From Crateriforma sp964453205 (GTDB lineage: Bacteria > Planctomycetota > Planctomycetia > Pirellulales > Pirellulaceae), in contig CAYVRC010000005.1 in the NCBI GenBank assembly GCA_964453205.1, positions 15,412-79,411 of the forward strand: a stretch of DNA of 64,000 nucleotides, in the 5' to 3' direction. The notes beneath the pieces are model-generated. The model was not told the DNA's origin and did not search any database. It worked only from the letters and a program-made list of their open reading frames with translations. Within the stretch, counting starts at the first letter, position 1. Every line of letters starts with the position of its first letter. Made by a program: the position numbers and the translations under genes. Below, piece after piece: positions 51,552 through 60,274 of this stretch.

Positions 51552-54500
51552 ATGCAATCTCTAGACATTTTTAATCGCTTCATCCTTCGTCGCGTTGAAA
51601 GTAGTCCGATTCGGCGTAGAAAGTCCGTGAGACTTGAGGCTCTTGAAGACCGCACGCTCATGTCCGCCGATTTAAGACTGGCACAACCGTTTGAGTTAGA
51701 CTTGGCGGAATCAAGCCAGTACTCGGTGCCTGGTGATCTGAGATTCGCCGAATTAGACGATCGATTCCTCTTTGTAGGCGACAACGGCCTTACCGGCAGC
51801 GAGCTTTGGAGTTCTGATGGAACTGAGGCTGGAACGAGCCTAGTCAGAGAGATCTATCCCGGCAGTCAGGGTGCGAACCCGGGGATGCTAAAAGTTTTGG
51901 GTGACGAAGTCTTCTTTTTTGCAAACGACCCAGATCACGGAATAGAGCTTTGGAAAAGCGATGGCACAGAGGGTGGCACACAAATCGTTGCGGACAAGTT
52001 CTCTCAGCCGCGTCTGTTTGAAAGCACAGTGCAAGGGACGTCCTCCAACAAAACACTAGTTGAAGCAAATGGAAGGTTGTTTTTCCCTCATCTCGATCCA
52101 GAGTTTGAACAAGTTCTGTATGTCTCCGACGGAACATCTGACGGAACACGGATCTTTATGACCTTTTTCGATGAAGATGGCTTCAGGATCATCGACAATG
52201 ATGGTGTTGAGAACCTAACCGAAGCCGATGATATCTTCTATTTTTCAGCTAGATTGCGGGGCGACTATCACGTCTACCGATCAGATGGAACCGTTGACGG
52301 AACATTTCCTATTGCTGCACCATTTGAGTTCGAGCCGAAAGACTTCAAGACGAAAAACAACCGAGTTTCGTTCGCTGTTAACGGTAGCGTTTGGGCCAGC
52401 AATGGTCAGTTGCGAGACGCCTATCAGGTGCACGCAGCAGAACGAGGTGGAAGGGTTGGTTTTTTTACTTCTCGTGTCTTACATCATCCATTCCAAGACG
52501 GAGTCATGGTTTTTGAGGTCCTTCAAACGCCGAGCGGTCGCGTTGGACGCATAGGAATTCACGGTGGTCTGCCGAGCGATCTAACTGAGTATTTCGCCGG
52601 TGGCGACAGCGCAACTTTCAATGAGAGATTGTTCGTAGAAATCGAGCAAGAACTGTTTTTTTATCAGGAAGGTCCAAGTGAGGCGCGTGGTCTTTGGAAG
52701 ACAGATGGCACTTCAGAGGGAACCGTTATGATGTCAACGCTCGTCCCAGAACTTCCAACATCAGTAATAACCACCTCGTATTTCGCCAAATCAGCACGTC
52801 TGTTTTTTTCCACAGGCCGGCAATGGTGGTCAACCGATGGAACACCTAGCGGTACCTACATTGAGGAATGGCTTGATTTCTTGAACGATGTAGAAGTGCG
52901 CAAGGATGGCTTTAGGGCAAATGGGGATGTCGTTTTTCAATCGTTTCCTGAAGACGGCCCGACAACGCTTCAAATGCTGAACTTCCAGCAGGAGAGCCCC
53001 ACGCTCTTGCAAAGTGATGGCGAACGCTCCGTGGTATCTGCGTTGGCGTCTGTGGAGATTCTGGACTCGCTCGAATACTTGAGTGCCACTGCGGGTGACA
53101 CTTGGTACTTTAGGGACGGGCAAGGTTTGTCAGCTTTCAGTGAACGACTAGGTTTGCGTCCAATCGAAGGTGTTGATGGCTTCCGTCGTCTCGCAGTTGT
53201 TGGCGATGATTTATACCTATCTTCACTTTTTAGGGGTGTCACCACGTTGCAGGTCGTCCGCCAGGATTCGCCAAACGCATTGCGAGTGACGACAAACGGA
53301 TTCACGGGACGATTCAGTTTCTTGGGAAGCCTAAACGGTGACGTACTGTTTTCTGCTAACGACGAGGAGGGGATTGAGAGGTTGTGGAAGTCTGACGGTA
53401 CGGCCGACGGAACTTTGGCCTTAGACATACCGGTGCCAATTCGTCACACGATTGAGTTCAGGGGAGCCTTGTACTTTGCGGCTCCTTCGTCGCAGGCAAG
53501 TGGTTGGTCTCTTTATCGATCTGACGGAACTCTCGATGGCACAGTGGAACTGGCAGAAATGGGTTTCTCAACGCCGGACGTTTTCGTCGTCAAGGGCGGG
53601 GAATTGTATGCTCTAAGCACTTTCACAGCCTGGAAGACTGACGGAACTCGCTCAGGAACCAGATATATTGCGGATATCGTTGCGAGTGAGTTTGCTTCGA
53701 CCGGGCAAGCACTTTTTGCGGCTGCATCTCCCATAACTTCGCTCTTGCTAATTGATCAATCTGGTGTACCTGAGGTGGTGCTGAAAGCGTACCCCGGCAA
53801 GGAGGGAATTCGTCAGCTAACTCACTTTAACGACAGGGTTATTTTTTCTGCTGATGATGGGATAAACGGTGCAGAGCTCTGGGTGAGTGACGGCACAAGC
53901 GAGGGTACTTTTATGGTGAAAGACATCGCGCCGGGGGCCTCAGGATCTTATCCACGCGACTTTACAGTACATGATGGACGAGTGTACTTTCAAGCGGATG
54001 ATCGTGAGCATGGATTTGAGCTTTGGAGTACTGACGGAACAGAAGTTGGCACAGTGCTTGTTCGTGATTTCACAAACGACAGTTTTAGCAGCCACCCACG
54101 AACATTCACCCTTGATGGCCAGTTGCTTTCGATCGCATCGACATTCGAAACTGGTCGTCGGCTATATTTCACCGATTCGATTTCGACAGAACCAGGGATC
54201 GCGAACGTTGTGGTCGCAAACGGTGAGTCGGGACGATCGAATGTATCATCATGGGCCGTCGCCTTCGACCAACCTGTCGACTACCACGGTCAGAGCATTT
54301 CCGACGCAATATCGGTCGTCTTACAGCCTGTCCGAGTTCCATCCGGCAGCACGCGTGAAGTCGATTTTCGAGACGAGCTCTTCTCTTTAGAAGTCGACAC
54401 TGAGACTGGAAACTCTTGGCTGGTCTTCGATAGTGGATCTCAAAAGATTCCAGACGGCACTTTTCGGGTCAAGATCTCAACCACAAACCTGCGTAACTCC

Positions 54501-55172
54501 GCGAGCGTAGCGGTGGACGGAGACGGCGACGGGCTGGCTGGTGGTGATTTTGAGTTTGAGTTCCACAGCTTGGCTGGTGACGTCGATGGTAACGGCGTGG
54601 TTGGCCCAAGCGATATGCTTGTTGTTGCCCAATCTTTAGGGACAACCCCAGCTTCAGCAAAGTGGAATGCGAACGCTGATGTCGATCTCGACGGCCGGAT
54701 CTCAGTGCGAGACAGGGTGTATGTCGCTCGACGGCTTGGTGAGGCAGTTGTCCCTTTTGACGGCGATATCTTAACAAGCGATCCTCTCACGCGGTTTGAT
54801 GTGACAGATGACGGTGACGTTTCAGCTCAAGATGCTCTCACAGTAATAAATTATTTAGCCCGTGCAGTCTCAGAACCAATGAGGGAAGTTGGAGACACTA
54901 GTTCATTCGCTCAGGAAAGGTTGGACGTGTCAAAAGATGGGAAAGTGACCGCGCTCGACGCGCTGCAGGTCATCAACCAACTGAACCGTCTTTCCGCGGT
55001 CACCGTTCCGTATGAGGGCGAGGGGATCGACCCTGACGAACCGAGCTTCGACGCGGCGAGTTCCCTGCCTGGCATAGCAACACCAACATGGATCATGGAT
55101 GACGAAGATGAAGTACTGGAGGAAACAATCGACACATTAGCCCTTGATCTTGTCGAGCACAGAAACTTTTAA
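51552..55172 (+). CDS. Giant surface protein with ELWxxDGT repeats and dockerin-like C-terminus
   Basis: 1206 aa. The N-terminus RLEALEDRTLMSAD is the planctomycete LEPRP-type export motif. From about residue 75 to 850 there are at least eleven copies of an x-L-W-x-S/T-D-G-T-x-x-G-T motif (ELWxxDGT family), probably propeller blades. The C-terminus has four calcium-loop EF-hand/dockerin motifs: GDVDGNGVVGPSDML (about 1010), ADVDLDGRISVRD, FDVTDDGDVSAQDA and LDVSKDGKVTALDA. These may dock to cohesin-like partners. Base composition is clearly more AT-rich than that of flanking genes, and codon choice differs, a sign of transfer or fast surface evolution. It is 33 bases before the PEP-CTERM gene. 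Confidence 0.85.
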   Translation: MQSLDIFNRFILRRVESSPIRRRKSVRLEALEDRTLMSADLRLAQPFELDLAESSQYSVPGDLRFAELDDRFLFVGDNGLTGSELWSSDGTEAGTSLVREIYPGSQGANPGMLKVLGDEVFFFANDPDHGIELWKSDGTEGGTQIVADKFSQPRLFESTVQGTSSNKTLVEANGRLFFPHLDPEFEQVLYVSDGTSDGTRIFMTFFDEDGFRIIDNDGVENLTEADDIFYFSARLRGDYHVYRSDGTVDGTFPIAAPFEFEPKDFKTKNNRVSFAVNGSVWASNGQLRDAYQVHAAERGGRVGFFTSRVLHHPFQDGVMVFEVLQTPSGRVGRIGIHGGLPSDLTEYFAGGDSATFNERLFVEIEQELFFYQEGPSEARGLWKTDGTSEGTVMMSTLVPELPTSVITTSYFAKSARLFFSTGRQWWSTDGTPSGTYIEEWLDFLNDVEVRKDGFRANGDVVFQSFPEDGPTTLQMLNFQQESPTLLQSDGERSVVSALASVEILDSLEYLSATAGDTWYFRDGQGLSAFSERLGLRPIEGVDGFRRLAVVGDDLYLSSLFRGVTTLQVVRQDSPNALRVTTNGFTGRFSFLGSLNGDVLFSANDEEGIERLWKSDGTADGTLALDIPVPIRHTIEFRGALYFAAPSSQASGWSLYRSDGTLDGTVELAEMGFSTPDVFVVKGGELYALSTFTAWKTDGTRSGTRYIADIVASEFASTGQALFAAASPITSLLLIDQSGVPEVVLKAYPGKEGIRQLTHFNDRVIFSADDGINGAELWVSDGTSEGTFMVKDIAPGASGSYPRDFTVHDGRVYFQADDREHGFELWSTDGTEVGTVLVRDFTNDSFSSHPRTFTLDGQLLSIASTFETGRRLYFTDSISTEPGIANVVVANGESGRSNVSSWAVAFDQPVDYHGQSISDAISVVLQPVRVPSGSTREVDFRDELFSLEVDTETGNSWLVFDSGSQKIPDGTFRVKISTTNLRNSASVAVDGDGDGLAGGDFEFEFHSLAGDVDGNGVVGPSDMLVVAQSLGTTPASAKWNANADVDLDGRISVRDRVYVARRLGEAVVPFDGDILTSDPLTRFDVTDDGDVSAQDALTVINYLARAVSEPMREVGDTSSFAQERLDVSKDGKVTALDALQVINQLNRLSAVTVPYEGEGIDPDEPSFDAASSLPGIATPTWIMDDEDEVLEETIDTLALDLVEHRNF

Positions 55173-55205
55173 GTCCACAGAAAAGGTCTAGACGGAACCA
55201 CTCTC

Positions 55206-55829
55206 ATGAGATTGATCTTCATCATTGCAGTTCTGACGTTTGTTGGTCGCTCGTCCTGTAGCGCTGCCGCTGTTCGCATCGTCGATGCACCAGAGACAAT
55301 CATCCCCGGCCAAACGTTTTCATTTGATGTCGTTGTCCCGGCGATGACGGCGCTTTCGGCATATCAGATCGACATCCTTCTCGCCGGCAGTACTGGTTCT
55401 GCCGGAATCGACTTTCAATTTGGGCCTGCGGAAGCGGTCGCACCGGCAGATGGCTATGTTTTCGCGTCAACGGATTTCTTTGCTCCTGCGATCAACAACG
55501 TTTCGACGGCCGTGCAGCGTCTGACACTGTCGGATATCGATCTGGTCGGTCGCAACACCATAACGGGCGTCAATGACCAGATCGCTCGCGTCAGTGTCCT
55601 GACGTCCGACTCCTACGATGGCAGCCTGCAATTTTCGATTGACCCCGCGACGTTGATTCTGGATGGCCCACAGTTCACCCCGACCTCGGTTCCCGAGTTT
55701 GCGAGCATTCAAGCGGACACACTCAATCAGCCGTCCATCACGATCACGGCCGTCCCCGAACCGGCCGCGTTCACTCTGCTAGCAGGACTCACCGTATGTT
55801 TCCGAAGCGTCCGGAAGAAGAAGGCATAA
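55206..55829 (+). CDS. PEP-CTERM sorting domain protein
   Basis: 207-aa exported protein with a signal peptide (residues 1-21) and a beta-sandwich-like middle (about 25-170). The C-terminal PEP-CTERM signal is ITAVPEPAAFTLLAGLTVCFRSVRKKKA: VPEP, hydrophobic helix, basic tail. Such proteins are processed by an exosortase, not seen in this window. The N-terminal IIPGQTFSFDVVVP pattern is cohesin-like, so it could bind the dockerin loops of the adjacent giant protein. That pairing is inference from proximity and fold type. Confidence 0.85.
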   Translation: MRLIFIIAVLTFVGRSSCSAAAVRIVDAPETIIPGQTFSFDVVVPAMTALSAYQIDILLAGSTGSAGIDFQFGPAEAVAPADGYVFASTDFFAPAINNVSTAVQRLTLSDIDLVGRNTITGVNDQIARVSVLTSDSYDGSLQFSIDPATLILDGPQFTPTSVPEFASIQADTLNQPSITITAVPEPAAFTLLAGLTVCFRSVRKKKA

Positions 55830-56786
55830 TAGGGACAGGCAACTGTTTGTCGCGGTGAAGTACGATCGGCCGGTGACGAGGGCGATCACAGATGGACTGC
55901 GGCGTTCTCGATCATGACGCGGCAACCGTGACAGCACTCCGAAATTGTGAGGTGAATGGCCGAACGACGGTGGCTCGTTTTCCACGATGCGAAAGGGTGC
56001 TCAGCAGGCAGTGACTAAGGCCAACGCAACCAAGAAGTTACATCCATAAGTGCAGTGACAGCGTGAGATCGCTGAAGTGCTCGGCGTCGGTCGGAAGACC
56101 GTTCGGCGTCATTCGACCCACGTGGCGACCGAACCCGCCGCGACCGATTCGAAAAGGGGGCGCCGCGCCCACCGGCTTGGCCGCCGAGCTGACGCCGATG
56201 ATGCCCGCACAGGCCGGCGAATCAGCCAATCCCGCCAAGTCGGCTGGTGCCTGCGAGCCGTTCCGCGATGCCATCGAAGCGAGGCTTTCGCGAGGTTTGC
56301 ACGCTCGGCGGACCTTTCAAGACTCGCAGTGCCGGCAAGGCTACCCAGGCAGCTCTACGACAGCGTCCGACGCTTCGTCAAAAAGCTCGACACTGACGAG
56401 CCGACCGCCTTGCGGCGCATCGAAGTCGAACCTGATCAGGAAGCCCAGGTCGACTGCGGCCAACGCTGGGGCCTTTCGTTCGGCAGGCGTGAGAGCTGAT
56501 CCGGGACGAAGTCGCCGCGAAAACGCTTCACCGATGACGCCTTCTTGAGGGCCGCCGAAGATGAAGTGGAACAACCCCGAGATCGTTGCGACAGTTTGTC
56601 ATGCCGCGGAGTCGTTTCTTGCAAAGCCGCTCATCGGCCGACGGGGGAGGAACCGGCGAACGCGAAAAGTGAGCGTTGGTCGCGAAAATGGCCGGCCGGA
56701 ACCGCCGGGCCTCCCAAGTCGGGACCGCGAAACGATAAGATAGCGGCGGTTCCCCGACGCGACTTATCCACTGGAGTAAACAGTCA
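55830..56786. other. Intergenic region with degenerate transposase
   Basis: About 950 bases between the PEP-CTERM and EF-G-like genes. The central part is the istA remnant listed separately. 55830-56058 shows nothing recognisable. 56491-56786 has a 10-base inverted repeat (GGAACCGCCG at 56698-56707, CGGCGGTTCC at 56744-56753) upstream of the EF-G-like gene. Confidence 0.5.
56059..56490 (+). pseudogene. Degenerate IS21-family transposase (IstA) remnant
   Basis: Pieces of IstA appear in two frames. QREIAEVLGVGRKTVRRH (56059-56112) is the N-terminal helix-turn-helix. CEPFRDAIEARLSRGLHARRTFQD, from 56252, is in another frame. LYDSVRRFVKKLDTDEP and VEPDQEAQVDCGQ, from about 56350, return to the first frame. 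A stop codon lies just upstream of the HTH, and frameshifts are needed before 56252 and near 56350. Only the first catalytic Asp (AQVDCG) remains; the rest of the DDE core and istB are missing. It is an old, inactive insertion at the edge of the surface-protein region. Confidence 0.75.
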
Positions 56787-58847
56787 ATGCCTGACGCAGG
56801 TTCTACGTTTCCCGCACCCGATACCATTCGTAACCTTTGTCTTTGCGGACACACCGGTGCCGGTAAAACGACTTTGTGTGAACGATTGTTGTTCGGTGCG
56901 GGCGAAATCAAACGCATGGGGGATGTCGAATCCGGCAGCACGGTGTGTGACTTCACCGAAGAAGAACAGCATCACAAGCATTCGCTGCAGCCCGCCATCA
57001 TCCATTTCGACTACGAAGGCCATCACGTCAACGTGATCGACACGCCGGGCATGGCGGACTTCATCGGTCATGCGATCGCCTGCTTTCCGGCCGTCGAGAC
57101 CGTGGTCATTGTCATCGATGCGGTCAAAGGCATCGAAAGCGAAACACGACGACTGATGCAAGTCGCGACCGATCGCAATTTGCCGCGGATGATCTTGATC
57201 AACAAAATCGATGTGGCCGAAGCCGACCTGGGCGGTTTGACCGATCAAATCCGCGACGAGTTCGGGGGCGAGTGTCTGCCGATCAACATGCCCAGCCCCG
57301 ACCGCAGCACGGTCATTGATGTCTTTGAAACCGACGCACACGATGAAACCGCGTTCAGCAGCGCCGAAACGGCACACACCAAAATCGTCGAACAAGTCAT
57401 CGAAGTCGACGACGATCTGACCGAAAGTTACCTGGAAGCCGGCGAAGCCGAATTGGAACCGCAACGTTTGCACGACGCGTTCGAAAAGGCACTCCGGTTG
57501 GGCCATCTGGTGCCGATCGTTTACGCCTCGGCCGGCACGGGTGCGGGAATTCCCAACCTGTTGCACGTCGCCGCGTCGTTGCTGCCCAGCCCGTTGGAGG
57601 GCAACCCGCGTCCGTTCGTCCGTGGCGACCAGCCGCTGCACACCGAATTCGATGCCGAAAAACCGACCATCGCCCATGTGTTTCGCGTCAGTACCGACAA
57701 ACACATCGGCAAACTCGGCGTGTTTCGCGTGCACCAAGGCGTCGTCAAGTCACGCAGCGAACTGTACATGGACGCTTCCAAGAAACCGCTCCGCGTCGGC
57801 CACGTGATGCGGCTGCAAGGCAAAGACCACGTCGAATGTGACGCGATCGGCCCCGGCGAGATCGGCGCGGTGTCCAAGCTGGAAGACATTCACTTTGACG
57901 GCGTGTTGCACGACGGCGCGACGCCCGAGGATCCGCCGCATTTGGTGTCCTTGCCGCTGCCCAAGCCGATGTTCGGGTTGGCGATCGAACTGAAAAGTCA
58001 CGCCGACGAAACCAAGTTCTCCACCGCCATCGCCAAGCTGCAAGCCGAAGACCCTTGTTTCGTGTTGGAGCGGATCGGCGCGACCAAGCAAACCGTCATG
58101 CGGGGTCTGGGCGAACTGCATCTGCGCGTGATCCTGGAAAAACTGAAATCGATCTACGACATCGAACTGGAAACTTCGCCGCCAAAGATCGCCTTCAAGG
58201 AAACCATCACGGCCCCGGCCGAAGGTCATCACCGACACAAAAAACAGACCGGCGGTGCCGGACAGTTCGGGGAAGTCTACTTGCGCGTCGCCCCACTGCC
58301 GGAGGAACACGAGGAAGGGTTCGAATTCGTCAACGCCACGGTCGGTGGTACGATTCCCCGCCAATTCATGCCCGCGATCGAAAAAGGCATCCGGCAAGTC
58401 TTGGCCGACGGCGCAGTGGCCGGCTACCCGATGTCGGGCGTGCGAGTCGAAGTTTACGACGGCAAACATCACGACGTCGACAGCAAAGAAATCGCCTTCA
58501 TCACCGCCGGCAAGAAAGCGTTCTTGGACGCGGTCAAAAAGGCCAAGCCGATCCTGCTGGAACCCTTCGTCGAAGTCACCGTGTCGACGCCCAGCGAATC
58601 GATGGGTGACGTGTCCGGTGACATCGCGACGCGGCGGGGACGGGTCAGCGATACCGAAATCCGGGGCAACACGTGCATCGTCAAAGCCACCGCGCCGCTG
58701 GGCGAACTGCAGACCTACGCGACCCAGCTCCGCAGTTTGACCTCCGGTGCGGGCAGCTTCACGATGACCTACAGCCACGACGAACCGGCACCTGGCGATA
58801 TCCAACAAGCCGAGATGGCCAACTTCAGCCATCACGACGACGACTGA
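56787..58847 (+). CDS. Elongation factor G-like GTPase (EF-G paralogue)
   Basis: 686-aa translational GTPase with all EF-G domains. The G domain has GHTGAGKT (21-28), DTPG (85-88) and NKID (139-142). Domain II, domain III (RGLGELHLRVILEKL), domain IV (KKQTGGAGQFGEVYLRVAPL) and domain V (STPSESMGDVSGDIATRRGRV) follow. The switch I region reads HHKHSLQPAIIHF rather than the RGITI of housekeeping EF-G, as in EF-G2-type paralogues. Its role may be ribosome recycling or stress translation rather than normal elongation. The upstream CTGGAG supports ATG 56787. Confidence 0.9.
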   Translation: MPDAGSTFPAPDTIRNLCLCGHTGAGKTTLCERLLFGAGEIKRMGDVESGSTVCDFTEEEQHHKHSLQPAIIHFDYEGHHVNVIDTPGMADFIGHAIACFPAVETVVIVIDAVKGIESETRRLMQVATDRNLPRMILINKIDVAEADLGGLTDQIRDEFGGECLPINMPSPDRSTVIDVFETDAHDETAFSSAETAHTKIVEQVIEVDDDLTESYLEAGEAELEPQRLHDAFEKALRLGHLVPIVYASAGTGAGIPNLLHVAASLLPSPLEGNPRPFVRGDQPLHTEFDAEKPTIAHVFRVSTDKHIGKLGVFRVHQGVVKSRSELYMDASKKPLRVGHVMRLQGKDHVECDAIGPGEIGAVSKLEDIHFDGVLHDGATPEDPPHLVSLPLPKPMFGLAIELKSHADETKFSTAIAKLQAEDPCFVLERIGATKQTVMRGLGELHLRVILEKLKSIYDIELETSPPKIAFKETITAPAEGHHRHKKQTGGAGQFGEVYLRVAPLPEEHEEGFEFVNATVGGTIPRQFMPAIEKGIRQVLADGAVAGYPMSGVRVEVYDGKHHDVDSKEIAFITAGKKAFLDAVKKAKPILLEPFVEVTVSTPSESMGDVSGDIATRRGRVSDTEIRGNTCIVKATAPLGELQTYATQLRSLTSGAGSFTMTYSHDEPAPGDIQQAEMANFSHHDDD

Positions 58848-58876
58848 TCCGCCGAGCGGGTTCAACGCCGCGACGA

Positions 58877-60235
58877 TCAATCGTCAGACGATTCGCTTTG
58901 CGTCTGATATTTCCGTTTGTATTTTTCGTACAGCATCGTGTGCCGGCTTCCCAGATCGACGCGTCGACCTTGGATGAACGCCGCCGTCACATTGCTGGAC
59001 GTTTCCAAAATGTCACCCGTCGCGACGATCAATGTCGCGTCCTTTCCGACGGTCAACGAACCGACACGATCGGCCACACCCAGGATCTCCGCGGGCGACA
59101 AGGTGATGCTACGGACGGCCAAATCGCGGTCCAAGCCGTAGGCGACCGCGCAGCCGGCGTGATAAGGCAAGTTACGCGCCTGAGAGGCGCCGCCGGGATA
59201 CCCCGGGCCTTCGCCGCAGATCGAAAACTTGACGCCTTTGGCTTGCAATCGAGCGGGCAACGTGTAGGACGCATCGTAAGAATCGCTGCGACGTAAAGGC
59301 AAGCGATAGGTGCCCGCGACGATCACCGGCACGTCGTGGGCCAGCAACAGATCCGCACAGTCTTCCGCGTCGTAGCCGCCATAGATCACCAGCTTGATGC
59401 CGCGGGATTGGGCATAAGCGACGGCGGACTGCATCGTGGCTTGGCGGTCGGCCTGGGCGATCATCGGCATCTGACCTTGAATGACGGGCAACAGACTTTC
59501 CAGCTTCAAATCGGTGTCGAACGAATCGAGCTCGCCGGCGTCTCGAGCCGCACGGCGCGCCCGGGCGTAGCGGACGGCCTCGTCCAAGCGATCGTCCAGT
59601 TCCTTCAACTTCTCTTCGCGTTTTTTGACGGTCGCCGCATCGTCATCACCGCCGGGCGTCATGTTGTTCCAGTCGACACACAAACCCGAGGGGGCGGACA
59701 GGTTCATTTCGTCGGCGGTCCAGCCGTCCAACTGCATCACCGCCGACTGACCGCGGATCCACCGTCCACCGGGCGCGACGTTGGCGATCAACAGCCCGCC
59801 GGCCCGCGCGACGGGGATCAATTCGCTGTCCGGGTTGACGGCCACCCAGGATCGGACGTTGGGATTCTCGCTACCGAACTCCGTCCGATCGACCGTTTCG
59901 TCGACCGCGCTGATTTCTCGCAGTCCCAAATCGGTCATCGATTCGAACAGACCCGGATACACGTGCGAGCCATCGCCGTCGATGATCTGGGCGTCATCGG
60001 GGACGTCGATGTCTCGGCCGACCGCCGTGATTTTTCCTTCGACGAACAACACGTCGCCACGATCGAGCGTGGCCGCATCGACCGGGTGGACCGTCGCACC
60101 GCGGATCAGGATCGGTCGCGTTTGCGGCGCGCCGGGGACTTGGTCGTGACCGAAACAGGTCTGCCGGTCGAAGCTTTGCCAAGCGACGATCGCGAGCAAC
60201 CAACAGGCGATCGCGGGAAAAATCTTGGGAATCAC
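58877..60235 (-). CDS. Amidohydrolase-family protein lacking the HxH metal motif
   Basis: 452-aa secreted protein with a signal peptide (FPAIACWLLAIVAWQSF). It begins with the amidohydrolase composite beta domain (ILIRGATVHPVDAATLDRGDVLFVEGKITAVG) and ends with PAEILGVADRVGSLTVGKDATLIVATGD. However, the usual PGLIDxHxH motif reads YPGLFESMTDLGL, so the two metal-binding His are absent. It is probably a pseudoenzyme or a subunit of the downstream-related larger protein. The start codon is GTG 60235. It is 39 bases after the tandem amidohydrolase gene, on the same strand. Confidence 0.85.
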   Translation of the reverse strand: MIPKIFPAIACWLLAIVAWQSFDRQTCFGHDQVPGAPQTRPILIRGATVHPVDAATLDRGDVLFVEGKITAVGRDIDVPDDAQIIDGDGSHVYPGLFESMTDLGLREISAVDETVDRTEFGSENPNVRSWVAVNPDSELIPVARAGGLLIANVAPGGRWIRGQSAVMQLDGWTADEMNLSAPSGLCVDWNNMTPGGDDDAATVKKREEKLKELDDRLDEAVRYARARRAARDAGELDSFDTDLKLESLLPVIQGQMPMIAQADRQATMQSAVAYAQSRGIKLVIYGGYDAEDCADLLLAHDVPVIVAGTYRLPLRRSDSYDASYTLPARLQAKGVKFSICGEGPGYPGGASQARNLPYHAGCAVAYGLDRDLAVRSITLSPAEILGVADRVGSLTVGKDATLIVATGDILETSSNVTAAFIQGRRVDLGSRHTMLYEKYKRKYQTQSESSDD

Positions 60236-60274
60236 GGTGGCGGGTTCCTTGGTGAACGGGTCGTTCTTGGTGAT

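Noticed and set aside
56698..56753. 10-base inverted repeat upstream of the EF-G-like gene as a riboswitch
   Set aside because: The arms are short with a 36-nt spacer and no conserved aptamer features were recognised.
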